A model generated the notes under the pieces. It made no database searches. It saw nothing but the letters and a program-made list of their open reading frames with translations, and was not told the DNA's origin. DNA of 64,000 bases, from contig NZ_SRRU01000011.1 in NCBI RefSeq assembly GCF_004784465.1, positions 213,339 through 277,338 on the forward strand. Direction: 5' to 3'. The position numbers were made by a program, and so were the translations under genes. How positions within the stretch are numbered: the first letter of the stretch is position 1; the number at the start of each line of letters is the position of its first letter. This stretch comes from Streptomyces griseoluteus. GTDB taxonomy: Bacteria; Actinomycetota; Actinomycetes; Streptomycetales; Streptomycetaceae. Below are positions 25,288-34,048 of this stretch, one piece after another.

Positions 25288-26997
25288 ATGATGAGTACCG
25301 CGCATGCGAAGCGGCTGCGGAAGAGCGCGTTGGACGTGTTCGGGTGGGAGGAACTGCGGCCGGAGCAGTTGGTGGCGATGGAGGCGGTGATGGAGCGGCG
25401 GGACACGCTGGTCGTGATGCCCACCGGGGCCGGGAAGTCGGCCGTCTACCAGGTGCCGGGGCTGCTGCTGCCGGGGCCGACCGTCGTGGTGTCGCCGCTC
25501 GTCGCTCTCCAGCGGGATCAGGTTCGCGGGCTGTTGAGCCGGGAGGGCGCGGAGGCGGCCGCCGTGAACTCCTCCCAGAGCGGCAGCGAGAACGCGGCGG
25601 TGTGGGACCGGATCAGCGAGGGTGACGTCGACTTCCTGTTCCTGGCGCCCGAGCAGCTCGCCAAGGACGAGGTGGTCGAGCAGCTCGCCGCCGCCGAGCC
25701 CGCGCTGTTCGTCGTCGACGAGGCTCAGTGCGTGTCGTCGTGGGGGCACGACTTCCGCCCCGACTACCTGCGGCTCGGCCAGGTCATCGACCGGCTCGGC
25801 CGGCCACCCGTGCTGGCCCTGACCGCGAGCGCGGCCGCACCCGTACGGGCCGAGATCGTCAGCCGGCTCGGCATGCGGGACGTGCACGAGGTGGTCACCG
25901 GCTTCGACCGGCCCAACATTCACCTGGAGGTCGTCCCCTTCCAGGACGCCGCCGCCAAGAAGCGCGCCGTCGTGGAACGCGCCGCCGCGGAGCCCAAGCC
26001 CGGCCTCGTGTACGCGGGTACGCGCCGGGAGGCCGAGGAGTACGCCGAGGAGCTGAGCCTGCTCGGGCTGGACGCGGCCGCGTACCACGCGGGGCTGCCC
26101 GCACGGGAGCGGGGCGACGTGCACGACCGGTTCATGGCGGGCGAGCTGGACGTGGTCGTGGCGACCTCCGCCTTCGGGATGGGCATCGACAAGCCGGACG
26201 TCCGCTTCGTGCTGCACGCCTCCGTCCCCGGCTCGCTGGACGCCTACTACCAGGAGATCGGCCGCGCCGGACGCGACGGTGAGGAGGCCCGCGCGATACT
26301 CGCCTACCGGCCGCAGGACCTCGGCATGCAGCGCTTCTTCGCGGCCGGGCGGCCGGACCCGGACACCGTCACCCGGGTCGTGAGCACGCTGGAGGAACAC
26401 GACGGGCCCGTCCCGCCGACCGAGCTGCGCGAGGAGACCAACCTGACGGCGAGCCGTCTTACGGCCGTCGTCAACCTCCTGGAGCAGGTCGACGCCGTGT
26501 ACACCACCGAGGACGGCGAACTGGAGGCGACCGGTACGGCCGGTCCGGCCGACGCCGCGCAGCAGGCGATCGAACTGGGCGACGCTCATCAGCAGTTGGA
26601 GCGCTCCCGCGTCGACATGATGCGGGGCTACGCGGAGGCCACCGGCTGCCGCCGGCGGTTCCTGCTGGGGTACTTCGGGCAGGGCGGCGAGCAGGAAGAG
26701 TCCTGCGGTGCGTGTGACCGGTGTGAGGCGGCCGAACTGGCGGAGGAGGGTGGCGCCGAGGGCGGGCCCGCCGTGCTGGCCGGTACGGGTGGGCCGATAC
26801 CCGAACCGGCCCCTTCGGCGCCCGCCGGGGACGAGCACCCCTTCCCGCCCGGCACTCTCGTACGGCACGAGCAGTGGGGGCAGGGGTCGGTCATGAGCGA
26901 GGAGAACGAGCGGCTGACGGTGCTGTTCGAGACGGTGGGGTATCGCACGCTGTCTCTTGAGGTCATCAACAGGAACCATCTGCTGACTGTGTGTTGA
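25288..26997 (+). CDS. RecQ-family ATP-dependent DNA helicase
   Basis: This 569-residue SF2 helicase has motif 0 LRPEQLVAMEAV, Walker A MPTGAGKSAVYQ, Ia VSPLVALQRDQV, DEAQCVSSWGHDFRPDY (II and the aromatic-rich loop), LTASAAAPVR (III), AAYHAGLP and TSAFGMGIDKPDVRFV (V), and QEIGRAGRDG (VI). The RQC zinc site follows (CRRRFLLGYFGQ then CGACDRC). Instead of an HRDC domain, a Pro/Gly linker leads to a DUF3553-like tail (GTLVRHEQWGQGSV). The walker B reads DEAQ, not DEAH. It unwinds branched DNA in repair. GGGAG precedes two adjacent ATGs. Confidence 0.92.
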   Translation: MMSTAHAKRLRKSALDVFGWEELRPEQLVAMEAVMERRDTLVVMPTGAGKSAVYQVPGLLLPGPTVVVSPLVALQRDQVRGLLSREGAEAAAVNSSQSGSENAAVWDRISEGDVDFLFLAPEQLAKDEVVEQLAAAEPALFVVDEAQCVSSWGHDFRPDYLRLGQVIDRLGRPPVLALTASAAAPVRAEIVSRLGMRDVHEVVTGFDRPNIHLEVVPFQDAAAKKRAVVERAAAEPKPGLVYAGTRREAEEYAEELSLLGLDAAAYHAGLPARERGDVHDRFMAGELDVVVATSAFGMGIDKPDVRFVLHASVPGSLDAYYQEIGRAGRDGEEARAILAYRPQDLGMQRFFAAGRPDPDTVTRVVSTLEEHDGPVPPTELREETNLTASRLTAVVNLLEQVDAVYTTEDGELEATGTAGPADAAQQAIELGDAHQQLERSRVDMMRGYAEATGCRRRFLLGYFGQGGEQEESCGACDRCEAAELAEEGGAEGGPAVLAGTGGPIPEPAPSAPAGDEHPFPPGTLVRHEQWGQGSVMSEENERLTVLFETVGYRTLSLEVINRNHLLTVC

Positions 26998-27006
26998 GAC
27001 CCGGAT

Positions 27007-27066
27007 GTGGCCTCACCCCACGTGGCCTCACCATATGTAGTCTCCCCACATGTGGGCTCAACCCGT
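27007..27066. repeat. Four tandem 15-bp imperfect repeats
   Basis: Four consecutive 15-base units begin GTGGCCTCACCCCAC, GTGGCCTCACCATAT, GTAGTCTCCCCACAT and GTGGGCTCAACCCGT. They fill the gap between the convergent recQ and PAP2 genes. The CCAC/GTGG units could also fold, so a terminator role is possible. Confidence 0.7.
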
Positions 27067-27069
27067 CCC

Positions 27070-27642
27070 TCACCTCACCCCGTACCCCAGCCCCCGCACC
27101 ACGGCCAGCGACACCGCGGCCGCCGTGAACCCCAGCACCGCGCCCGCCGCGACATCCCCCGGATAGTGCACCCCGGTGTGGACGCGGGAGTACCCGACGG
27201 CGACCGCCAACGACCCCAGCGGGACCGCGGCCGGAGGCAGCACGACCCCGACGGCCGTGGCGAAGGCGGTGGCCGATGCCGTGTGCCCGGAGGGGAAGGA
27301 CGCCGACTCGGGCATGCGCACGTGCCGCGCCACCGCCACCTGCGCCTCCTCCCGGTCGGGCCGGCGGCGGCGCACCATCCGCTTGCCGAACAGGTTCGCC
27401 GCCGCCGACGCCAGGGTGACCGAGGTGACCCCGGCCAGTGCCGCGCGGCGCGGCCGGCCCGGCAGCAGGGCGAGCCCCGCCGCGACCCCGATCGAGATCT
27501 TCGAGTGGTCGGCCGCGTGCGACAGCAGCCGCAGCGCCCGGTCCAGCGCGGGCGTCGGCGTGGCGGCCACGGCGGCGTACAGCGCGCCGTCGACCGCGCG
27601 CAGGTCACCGAGGACGGCGGAGACGGTGTCGCGGTCAGGCAT
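27070..27642 (-). CDS. PAP2-family phosphatase, membrane
   Basis: This 190-residue integral membrane phosphatase has the three-part lipid-phosphatase signature: KRMVRRRRP, PSGHTAS, and SRVHTGVHYPGDV with the catalytic His. Five hydrophobic segments surround them. It probably dephosphorylates phosphatidic acid or undecaprenyl/lipid pyrophosphate. Its ATG overlaps the 3' end of the lipid-kinase gene by eight bases, so the two are translationally coupled and presumably act on the same lipid pool. Confidence 0.9.
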   Translation of the reverse strand: MPDRDTVSAVLGDLRAVDGALYAAVAATPTPALDRALRLLSHAADHSKISIGVAAGLALLPGRPRRAALAGVTSVTLASAAANLFGKRMVRRRRPDREEAQVAVARHVRMPESASFPSGHTASATAFATAVGVVLPPAAVPLGSLAVAVGYSRVHTGVHYPGDVAAGAVLGFTAAAVSLAVVRGLGYGVR

Positions 27643-28993
27643 GGTTCTCTCCCGGTGCCGTGCGCTCGGCGGGACCGAACGCGAGGTCGAGCAGTTTCCG
27701 CCAGTCGATGGGCGGCGCGGGCTGCGGCACGCCGGGACGGTCGCGCGGCAGCAGCACCCGCAGCGCGCCCGGCCGTACCGAGCAGGTGACCGGTGTGCGC
27801 AGCCACAGCGCCTCGCCGTCCACCGCCACCGGGATCTGTTCCTCCCCGGCCGTCACCTCGACCAGGTGCGCGGTCGTCACGGTCAGCCCCGTTGCCTGCG
27901 GACCCCGTACGGCCAGCTCCGCCGCCTGGGCCGCGTTCTCCACCCTGATCCCGATCACGCCCAGCTCACCGGTGTCGAGCCGGGGCCGCCGCCCGCCGCC
28001 GCTCAGTTCCTCGGGGGAGACGTAGGGGTTGTTGCTGATCAGCAGCGCCTGCTGCTCGGCGAGGCGGTTGCCGTCCACGATCGCCTCCAGCCGTTGTACG
28101 CCTTCCCTGGCCAGCAGGTCCGGCATCAGGCTGAGGGCGGTGCCGGTCTTGTTGTCGCGGTACTCGGGGCTCTGCACGATGTCCGCGTAGACCCCGAAGG
28201 ACACCGTGTTGACGAAGGGGCGGCCGGAGACGTCGCCGAGGTCGACGCGGATCTCCTCGCCGTCGGTCAGGGCGTCGAGGCAGCGGGCCGGGTCGGCGCG
28301 GTCGAGGCCGAGGTCCATGGCGAAGTGGTTGCGGGTGCCCGCCGAGATCACGAGGAACGGCAGGTGGTGCTCGGCGGCGACCGCGGCGACCAGCGCCTGC
28401 GTGCCGTCGCCGCCCGCCACCCCCAGCAGATCGGCACCCTTGGTCACGGCTTCCTCGGCCAGCTTGGTCACGTCGGCGGGGTCCGAGGGGTCCAGCAGGA
28501 TCACCCGAGCGCCCAGCTTCTCCGCCCGTTCCACCAGGTCGAAGCGGCCGACCTTGCCGTCACCGGACTTCGGGTTCATGATCAGGACCGGACGTCTCGG
28601 CCGACGCGCACGGGTGGGCCGCTGGGGCCGGTGCGGTCGCGCCTCGCGCAGCGCCGCGCGACCCGTGAAGCCCGCGACCGACCAGCACACGGCGGAGATC
28701 AGCGCGACCACCCAGAGACCGCTCCGCGTGATGAACACCAGGAAGCCGACCGGTGCGGCGACGGCCACGAGCGCACCCAGCAGCCGCACCACGCCACGCC
28801 GGGCCAGGAACCACCAGATGCCGGCGGCGAAGAGCACCAGCCCGACCACCCCGGCCAGGGCCACGAACAGCCCGCCCCCGCCGACCGCGAGCAGCAGCAC
28901 CACCGCGGCGCCGATCGCCGCCACCACGGCGCACCGCGCGAGCAGCCGGGCGGCCAGCCCCGCCCGGAACCGCGCCGTTCGTGCCCCGCCCAT
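27635..28993 (-). CDS. Diacylglycerol-kinase-family lipid kinase with N-terminal membrane domain
   Basis: This 452-residue protein starts with four hydrophobic helices (residues 10-125), followed by a basic linker (RPHRPQRPTRARRPRR). The DAGK catalytic domain then has VLIMNPKSGDGK (nucleotide loop), VAGGDGTQALVAA (GGDGT), ISAGTRNHFAMDLGL and VDLGDVSGRPFVN. The C-terminal half carries the ligand-binding beta sandwich (LLISNNPYV, VTAGEEQIPVAVDGEAL). It probably phosphorylates diacylglycerol or a polyprenol at the membrane. GGGAGG precedes the ATG. It is coupled to the PAP2 phosphatase, giving a kinase/phosphatase pair. Confidence 0.9.
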   Translation of the reverse strand: MGGARTARFRAGLAARLLARCAVVAAIGAAVVLLLAVGGGGLFVALAGVVGLVLFAAGIWWFLARRGVVRLLGALVAVAAPVGFLVFITRSGLWVVALISAVCWSVAGFTGRAALREARPHRPQRPTRARRPRRPVLIMNPKSGDGKVGRFDLVERAEKLGARVILLDPSDPADVTKLAEEAVTKGADLLGVAGGDGTQALVAAVAAEHHLPFLVISAGTRNHFAMDLGLDRADPARCLDALTDGEEIRVDLGDVSGRPFVNTVSFGVYADIVQSPEYRDNKTGTALSLMPDLLAREGVQRLEAIVDGNRLAEQQALLISNNPYVSPEELSGGGRRPRLDTGELGVIGIRVENAAQAAELAVRGPQATGLTVTTAHLVEVTAGEEQIPVAVDGEALWLRTPVTCSVRPGALRVLLPRDRPGVPQPAPPIDWRKLLDLAFGPAERTAPGENHA

Positions 28994-29383
28994 GACGTCC
29001 TCCCGGTGGATCTCGGCCCGCCCCGCACCACCAGCCTGCCGCAGGGCCTCGGCCGGGGGGTGTCCCGGTCGGCTGTATGGGTCCACGGGGTCATCCGAAG
29101 GTTGCCAGACCTTGCGGTCGGGGTGTGCTCCGGCCCCATGTGCGCCCACATCGTCGACTACGGACCGCTCAGCCTCGCCCCGGCGGAGTGGAACCAAGCC
29201 GCTCGGAAAGCCGGTCGGACAGCCAAGCGCCGTACAGGGCGGGTGAGTTGGTGACCGGCGACGCGGCGAACCGTGGCCGCTCCCCGGTGTCGGCAGAAGG
29301 CCACTTGGGCAGGAAAAGCGCAACTTCGACAGGGCCCCCAGCGGCCGCTACCTTCACCTGGTCTTCGACCCAGGGAGAGACGC
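28994..29383. other. 390-bp intergenic region between divergent genes
   Basis: This region separates the minus-strand lipid kinase and the plus-strand DUF3291 gene. An ATG at 29138 opens a 38-codon frame without a Shine-Dalgarno sequence; I do not consider it a gene. No hairpin, repeat or convincing -35/-10 pair was seen. It presumably holds promoters for both neighbours. Confidence 0.5.
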
Positions 29384-29938
29384 ATGTCCCAGCTGGCCCT
29401 GTATACCTTCGGCGTCCTGAGGTCACCTCTCGCCGACGCCACCCCACTCACGCGCGAGTTCTACGAGACCGGTGCGGCCGTCTACCGGAAGATCAGCCGG
29501 CACCCCGGATACCTCGCTCATGCCGAACCGGCGGACGGCGACCAGGGTGAGCTGTTCGGCGCCGACTGGGGTGTGTGGGGGGACTTCGCCGTGCCGGCCT
29601 GGTACGACAAGGGCCGTACGGCAAAGACCACCGCCCTCGCCGCCACCCTCTCCCTCTGGGCCGACCTGGGGCCCGCCTCCGACGCCGTCTACTCCGGCCT
29701 GCACCGCGAAGCGCTGAACAGGCGTTACGACTGGTTCGAGCGGACGGGGCATCCCAATTACGTCTTCTGGTGGGTGCCCGGCGACGTGACACCCACCTGG
29801 CAGGACGGGGTCTCCAGGCTGGAACACCTCCGGGACCACGGCCCCGCGCCGCAAGCCTTCACTTTCCACCAGGCGTTCACCCCGGACGGAACCCCGATCA
29901 CTGTGTCGCGGGGGCGAGGTGCAAGTCCCGCGCGCTGA
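29384..29938 (+). CDS. DUF3291 family protein
   Basis: This 184-residue protein begins MSQLALYTFGVLRSPLADA and has the ferredoxin-like-fold signatures of DUF3291/heme-degrading-monooxygenase-like proteins: FYETGAAVYRKISRHPGYL, FAVPAWYDKGRTAKT, LSLWADLGPASDAVYSGLHREAL and YVFWWVPGDVTPTWQDGVSRLEHLRDHGP. The function is unknown. GGGAGAG gives the RBS. A strong hairpin follows about 100 bp downstream. Confidence 0.82.
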   Translation: MSQLALYTFGVLRSPLADATPLTREFYETGAAVYRKISRHPGYLAHAEPADGDQGELFGADWGVWGDFAVPAWYDKGRTAKTTALAATLSLWADLGPASDAVYSGLHREALNRRYDWFERTGHPNYVFWWVPGDVTPTWQDGVSRLEHLRDHGPAPQAFTFHQAFTPDGTPITVSRGRGASPAR

Positions 29939-30040
29939 GGTGGCTGAACGGCTCGGCGGGCTCGTCCGGGTCACCGGTGGCCTCGCCGCCGGAGGCGCCT
30001 TGGCGTGTCCGGAATCCCCGCACAGCCGGACCCGGAACCC

Positions 30041-30079
30041 GGCTCCGCCCCGGCGAGAGGTGATCGCCGGGGCGGAGCC
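30041..30079 (+). terminator. Fifteen-base-pair hairpin terminator
   Basis: Perfect arms GGCTCCGCCCCGGCG and CGCCGGGGCGGAGCC surround a nine-base loop between the DUF3291 gene and the SpoIIE-like gene. It has no U-tract. The strength of the stem supports termination of the upstream gene. Confidence 0.75.
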
Positions 30080-30134
30080 GTGCCCCCGTAATGCGCCCCG
30101 CCAGCGTGTTGCGCATGCTGGTTAGGGAGGTGCC

Positions 30135-32213
30135 ATGGAAGGCGACGCCCGACGCGAGCGGACCCTTGAGACCTGCCCGGAGGCCATGCGTATGGCCTGT
30201 GAGGCGCTGGCGGCCTCGCCGCTGGCGATTCTCGTCCTCGACGACGAGCTGCGTGTCACCGAGTGCAACAAGGCCGCGCACCACCTGCTGGCCGGCACCG
30301 ATCCGACCGGCAAGGTGATCACCGACGTACTCCCGCTGCGCGACCCCGAGACCGAGACGGCCGACGCGCGCGACGTACGGACCAGCGGTGTGGCCTCGCT
30401 GAACCGGCTGGTCCGCACCCGGCCAACGCCCCGGCAGGGCCCCCGTACCCTGTGCCTCTCGTTCTTCCCGCTGCCGCCCGGACAGGAGGAGTCCGGGCTC
30501 ATCTGCACCATCGCGGACATCACCCCGGAAGAGGCGGACTCCGGCACAGACCCCCTGCGGCGGCTGGCGGCCATCCAGGGCGAGGTCGGGGAGACCCTCG
30601 ATCATGACACCACCTGCGCCGAACTCGCCGACGCGCTCGTCCCAGGCGCCGCCGACACCGTCGTCATCGCCCTCGCCGAGCACATGACCAAGGGCGAACC
30701 CCCTCCGCTGACCCGGCACCACCCCGAGCCGCTCTGCCCGATCGCGTGCAGCGGAGCCCCCGAGGGCAGCCACGTGTGGCCCGCGGACCAGCGCCCCTTC
30801 GCGCCGCTCCTCGCCGCCCACGCCCCGCGCGCCACCGACATCGAGGCCGACACCCGCTGGCTGGACGCCGAACCCGCGCTGAAACGCCTGCTGCGCGCGG
30901 CCGGGGCGCACGCACTGCTCGCGGCCCCGATCATGCGCGAGGGGACGGTACTCGGCCTGCTCCTGCTCTACCGGGGCGAGACGCCGGCCCCGTTCTCCCG
31001 TGAGGACATCGCCCTCGTCGAGAAGGTCTGCGCGCACACCGCGCGGTGCCTGGACCACGCCAGCCGCTTCCACCGGGAGCACACCGTCGCGCTCGCCATC
31101 CAGAACTCCCTGCTGCCGAGGCATCCACCGACCGGGGCCGCTCTCGACATCGCCGACCTGCGGCTGCCCGGCGACGAGAGCGGGGGCGGCTGGTTCGACG
31201 TGATGCCGCTGTCGGGGGCGCGTACGGGGCTCGCCGTCGGGCAGGTCACCGGGTTCGGCGTACGGACGGCCACCACGATGGGCGAGCTGCGGACCGCCGG
31301 GCGTTCCCTCGCCACGCTCGACCTCCAGCCGGGGGAGCTGCTGGCGCGGCTGAGCCGTACGACCGCCACGCTGGCCCGCGACCGGGGCGCGGCGCCGCAG
31401 GAGTCCGGGCGCCTGTGTGCCGGGTGCACCTACGCGGAGTGGGACCCGTTGTCGTGCGAGGTCACGGTGGCGCGGGCGGGCGGGCCCGAGGTCCTGCTCG
31501 TGCGTCCCGACGGCACGATCGACCCCGTCACCACGCCCGAGGGGCCGTCCCTCGGCGGTCCGGCCGAACCGATCCCGTCCGTCACCGCCGCCGTCCCGCC
31601 CGAGTCGCTGCTGATCCTGCACACCCCCGGCCTCACCGACGACCCCGCCGACGTACCCGGCCTGCTGCGACGGGCGCTGGACCGGCTCCCCGACTCCGGC
31701 GGCGTGGACCCACGGGCCCTGTGCGACGAACTGTCCGACCTGCTCACCTCCCACCCGCGGGCGATCGAGGCGCAGGTCCTCGTCTGCCGGGTCACGGCCT
31801 TCCCCCGCGAACGCGTCGCCACTCTCGCCCTCCCCGACGGCCCCCAGGCCGCCGAGGCGGCCCGTGCCTGCTGCGAGCAACACCTGCGCGAATGGGGGTT
31901 GGGCGAGGACATCCGCTTCAATGGCCAGCTCATCGTCAGCGAGTTCGCCGGCAACGCCGTCCGCCACGGCTCCCCGCCGGCCCGCCTCCGCCTCATCCTC
32001 GACCAGGCCCTGACGATCGAGGTCTCGGACACAGGCGGCAACGCGCCGCTGCTGCGACACGCGCAGGAAGGGGACGAGGGTGGGCGGGGTCTGTTCATCG
32101 TCTCGCAGCTCGCGGATCGGTGGGGGACTCGATACGAGAACGGGGGCGGGAAGACGATCTGGGCGGAGGTGGATACGCCGGAGAAGCGGGACGAGGGTGA
32201 AGGAGGGGGCTGA
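30135..32213 (+). CDS. PAS-GAF-SpoIIE-like protein with degenerate phosphatase site plus ATPase-fold domain
   Basis: This 692-residue cytosolic protein has a PAS-like domain (about 15-135, LAASPLAILVLDDELRVTECN), a GAF domain (about 145-310), a SpoIIE/PP2C domain (about 320-550) and an HATPase_c anti-sigma-like domain (565-680, FNGQLIVSEFAGNAVRHG, GGRGLFIVSQLADRWG). Active relatives use aspartates in GGDW, GDV and TDG to hold metals. Here these read GGGW (near 350), GQV (near 368) and TPG (near 496), and GHG reads GFG, so metal catalysis is probably lost. The ATPase domain keeps N and G boxes. It may titrate an anti-sigma or anti-anti-sigma partner rather than dephosphorylate it. Partner genes are not adjacent. 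Confidence 0.85.
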   Translation: MEGDARRERTLETCPEAMRMACEALAASPLAILVLDDELRVTECNKAAHHLLAGTDPTGKVITDVLPLRDPETETADARDVRTSGVASLNRLVRTRPTPRQGPRTLCLSFFPLPPGQEESGLICTIADITPEEADSGTDPLRRLAAIQGEVGETLDHDTTCAELADALVPGAADTVVIALAEHMTKGEPPPLTRHHPEPLCPIACSGAPEGSHVWPADQRPFAPLLAAHAPRATDIEADTRWLDAEPALKRLLRAAGAHALLAAPIMREGTVLGLLLLYRGETPAPFSREDIALVEKVCAHTARCLDHASRFHREHTVALAIQNSLLPRHPPTGAALDIADLRLPGDESGGGWFDVMPLSGARTGLAVGQVTGFGVRTATTMGELRTAGRSLATLDLQPGELLARLSRTTATLARDRGAAPQESGRLCAGCTYAEWDPLSCEVTVARAGGPEVLLVRPDGTIDPVTTPEGPSLGGPAEPIPSVTAAVPPESLLILHTPGLTDDPADVPGLLRRALDRLPDSGGVDPRALCDELSDLLTSHPRAIEAQVLVCRVTAFPRERVATLALPDGPQAAEAARACCEQHLREWGLGEDIRFNGQLIVSEFAGNAVRHGSPPARLRLILDQALTIEVSDTGGNAPLLRHAQEGDEGGRGLFIVSQLADRWGTRYENGGGKTIWAEVDTPEKRDEGEGGG

Positions 32214-32508
32214 CCCGACGGCACCCCGGCGTTCGGGCGAACTTGGGTGGCTCAGCCGACGGGGGGCGTGCACGCAGAGCCCTTCGGGGGAGGGCCTGCC
32301 TTGACGCACGACACGGGGCCGTCCGGCAGAACCTGGCTCACCAGCGTGGCGTGGCGGCTTCGGAGTTCCCCGGCACCCGGCCACACTCTGATCGCGCCTA
32401 CTCTGCGTAATCAACGGGCTCCCGGTGACTGTGCGTATCGCCTGAGGCCCTGTCACGCAGTCGACGCCGCCGTTCCCCTACCCGTTCCGAACTCGGAGGA
32501 GTCCCCTG

Positions 32509-33714
32509 GTGCCCAGCGACAAAAGGGCCGTCGAGTGCCCGTTCGACTTCAGCGAGGCACTCGAGTTCGATCCCGCGCTCGCCGACCTGATGCGACGGGA
32601 TACCCCGGCCCGTATCAGGCTTCCCTACGGCGACGCCGACGCCTGGATCGTCACCGGCTTCGACGCCGTCAAGAGGGTGACCACGGACCCCCGGCTGAGC
32701 CGGGCGGGCATCATCGCCCACGACTACCCCCGGCTCACGCCGGAGCCCATCGTCTCGCCCGAGTCGATCAACGTCATGGACCCGCCGCACAGCAGCCGTG
32801 TCCGCCAACTGGCCTCGCAGGCGTTCACCCAGCAGCGGGCCGATGAGATGCGGCCCCGGATCGTCCGGCTCGCGGACAGTCTGCTGGACGCGATGGAGGA
32901 GCACGGTCCGCCGGCCGACGTGGTGGAGTCGCTGGCCGACACGCTTCCCCAGCACACCGTCATGGACCTTCTCGGCGTCCCGCGCGAGGACTGGGCGCGC
33001 ATGCAGGATTCCGTGCGCCGGCTGCTGGTCGTCGGCGCCGGCACCAAGGAGGCCGCCATGGCGGCCAAGGCCGACCTCACGTCCTACTTCGGTGAACTCG
33101 TCCAACAGCGCCGGAAGTCACCGGGCGAGGACCTCATCAGCCTGATGGCCGAAGCCCGGGACGGCGAGGACTGCCTCAGCGACCGGGAACTGGCGGTCAC
33201 CGCCCTGACCCTGGCACTCAGCGGGCAGGACACGGCGACCTGCCAGATCGGCAACATCGTCTACCTGCTCCTCACCCGTCCCGAACTCGCGGACCACCTC
33301 AGGCAACGGCCCGAGGACCTGACAGACGTACTGAACGAGATGCTCCGCTACATCCCGTTCCGCAACGGCGTCGGAATCCCCCGGCTGGCTCTCGAGGACC
33401 TGGAGCTGGGCGGCGCGCAGATCCGGGCGGGAGACTTCGTCCACGTGTCGTACCTCGCGGCCAACCGCGATCCGGAGCGCTATCCGAACCCGGACGTCAT
33501 CGACATCCACCGGCCCAGCCGTCCCCACATGACGTTCGGCTGGGGCGGACACCGCTGCATCGCCGTGCCCCTGGCCATGGCAGAACTCGAAGTGGCCATC
33601 AGGCGGCTCCTGGAGCGCTTCCCCGGACTGCGGCTGGCCGTAGCCCCGGAGGAAGTGCGCTGGGACACCGAGACGATCCGACGGTTCCCCCTGGAGCTGC
33701 CCGTGACCTGGTGA
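32509..33714 (+). CDS. Cytochrome P450
   Basis: This 401-residue class I soluble P450 starts at a GTG with GGAGGAG upstream. Landmarks are DPPHSSRVRQLASQAF (C-helix), the I-helix LALSGQDTATCQ (usual A/G-G-x-D/E-T-T, here SGQDTA), the K-helix EMLR (ExxR), VSYLAANRDPERYPNPDVIDI and heme loop FGWGGHRC with Cys350. The heme loop continues IAVPLA where most bacterial P450s have Gly two residues after Cys. The substrate is unknown, and no ferredoxin gene is adjacent, so redox partners act in trans. The 295 bp before it hold no gene or strong hairpin that I can see. Confidence 0.9.
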   Translation: MPSDKRAVECPFDFSEALEFDPALADLMRRDTPARIRLPYGDADAWIVTGFDAVKRVTTDPRLSRAGIIAHDYPRLTPEPIVSPESINVMDPPHSSRVRQLASQAFTQQRADEMRPRIVRLADSLLDAMEEHGPPADVVESLADTLPQHTVMDLLGVPREDWARMQDSVRRLLVVGAGTKEAAMAAKADLTSYFGELVQQRRKSPGEDLISLMAEARDGEDCLSDRELAVTALTLALSGQDTATCQIGNIVYLLLTRPELADHLRQRPEDLTDVLNEMLRYIPFRNGVGIPRLALEDLELGGAQIRAGDFVHVSYLAANRDPERYPNPDVIDIHRPSRPHMTFGWGGHRCIAVPLAMAELEVAIRRLLERFPGLRLAVAPEEVRWDTETIRRFPLELPVTW

Positions 33715-33910
33715 ATCAGCGCTCGCTGCTCCGCCCGCTTCCGCTTGATGGGTGTCCCGGGCGGAGGCCGGTGACGGCGCGCCGGCTCGTCCGGTCGGCG
33801 ACCCCCGCGGCCGTCTCCGTCACCTCGCCGATGACGTGGCCACCGGCCCCCGCTGCTCCGTCTTCGTCCGGTTGCAGGCACACATGATTCGAAGGCTCGG
33901 CCGATGTCCG

Positions 33911-34021
33911 TGCCTGATGGGGGATCAGCTTCAGTTCGACCATCGGGCCGACCACCGTGAACACCAGCCGTGCCACCGGCGAGAATTCGGTCAACGAGGC
34001 CGCGACGAAGGTGGCGGCGGT
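33911..34021 (-). pseudogene. C-terminal remnant of a predicted permease
   Basis: On the minus strand about 37 codons read TAATFVAASLTEFSPVARL followed by VFTVVGPMVELKLIPHQA. From memory this closely matches the last membrane segments of the ArsP_1/DUF318 predicted permeases (FSPVARLAF, VGPMVDLKL). No upstream part of such a gene remains: the frame runs into the neighbouring small gene's antisense. I interpret it as a decayed fragment. The rest of 33715-34048 holds nothing recognisable. Confidence 0.4.
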
Positions 34022-34048
34022 GCTTGACCGCGATGCGAGACTTCCGTC

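Noticed and set aside
29138..29254. 38-codon ORF in the region before DUF3291
   Set aside because: It has no Shine-Dalgarno sequence, no recognisable domain and only a short length.
29898..32456. 852-codon minus-strand ORF opposite the SpoIIE-like gene
   Set aside because: It has no recognisable domain, a low-complexity composition, and overlaps a clear multidomain gene.
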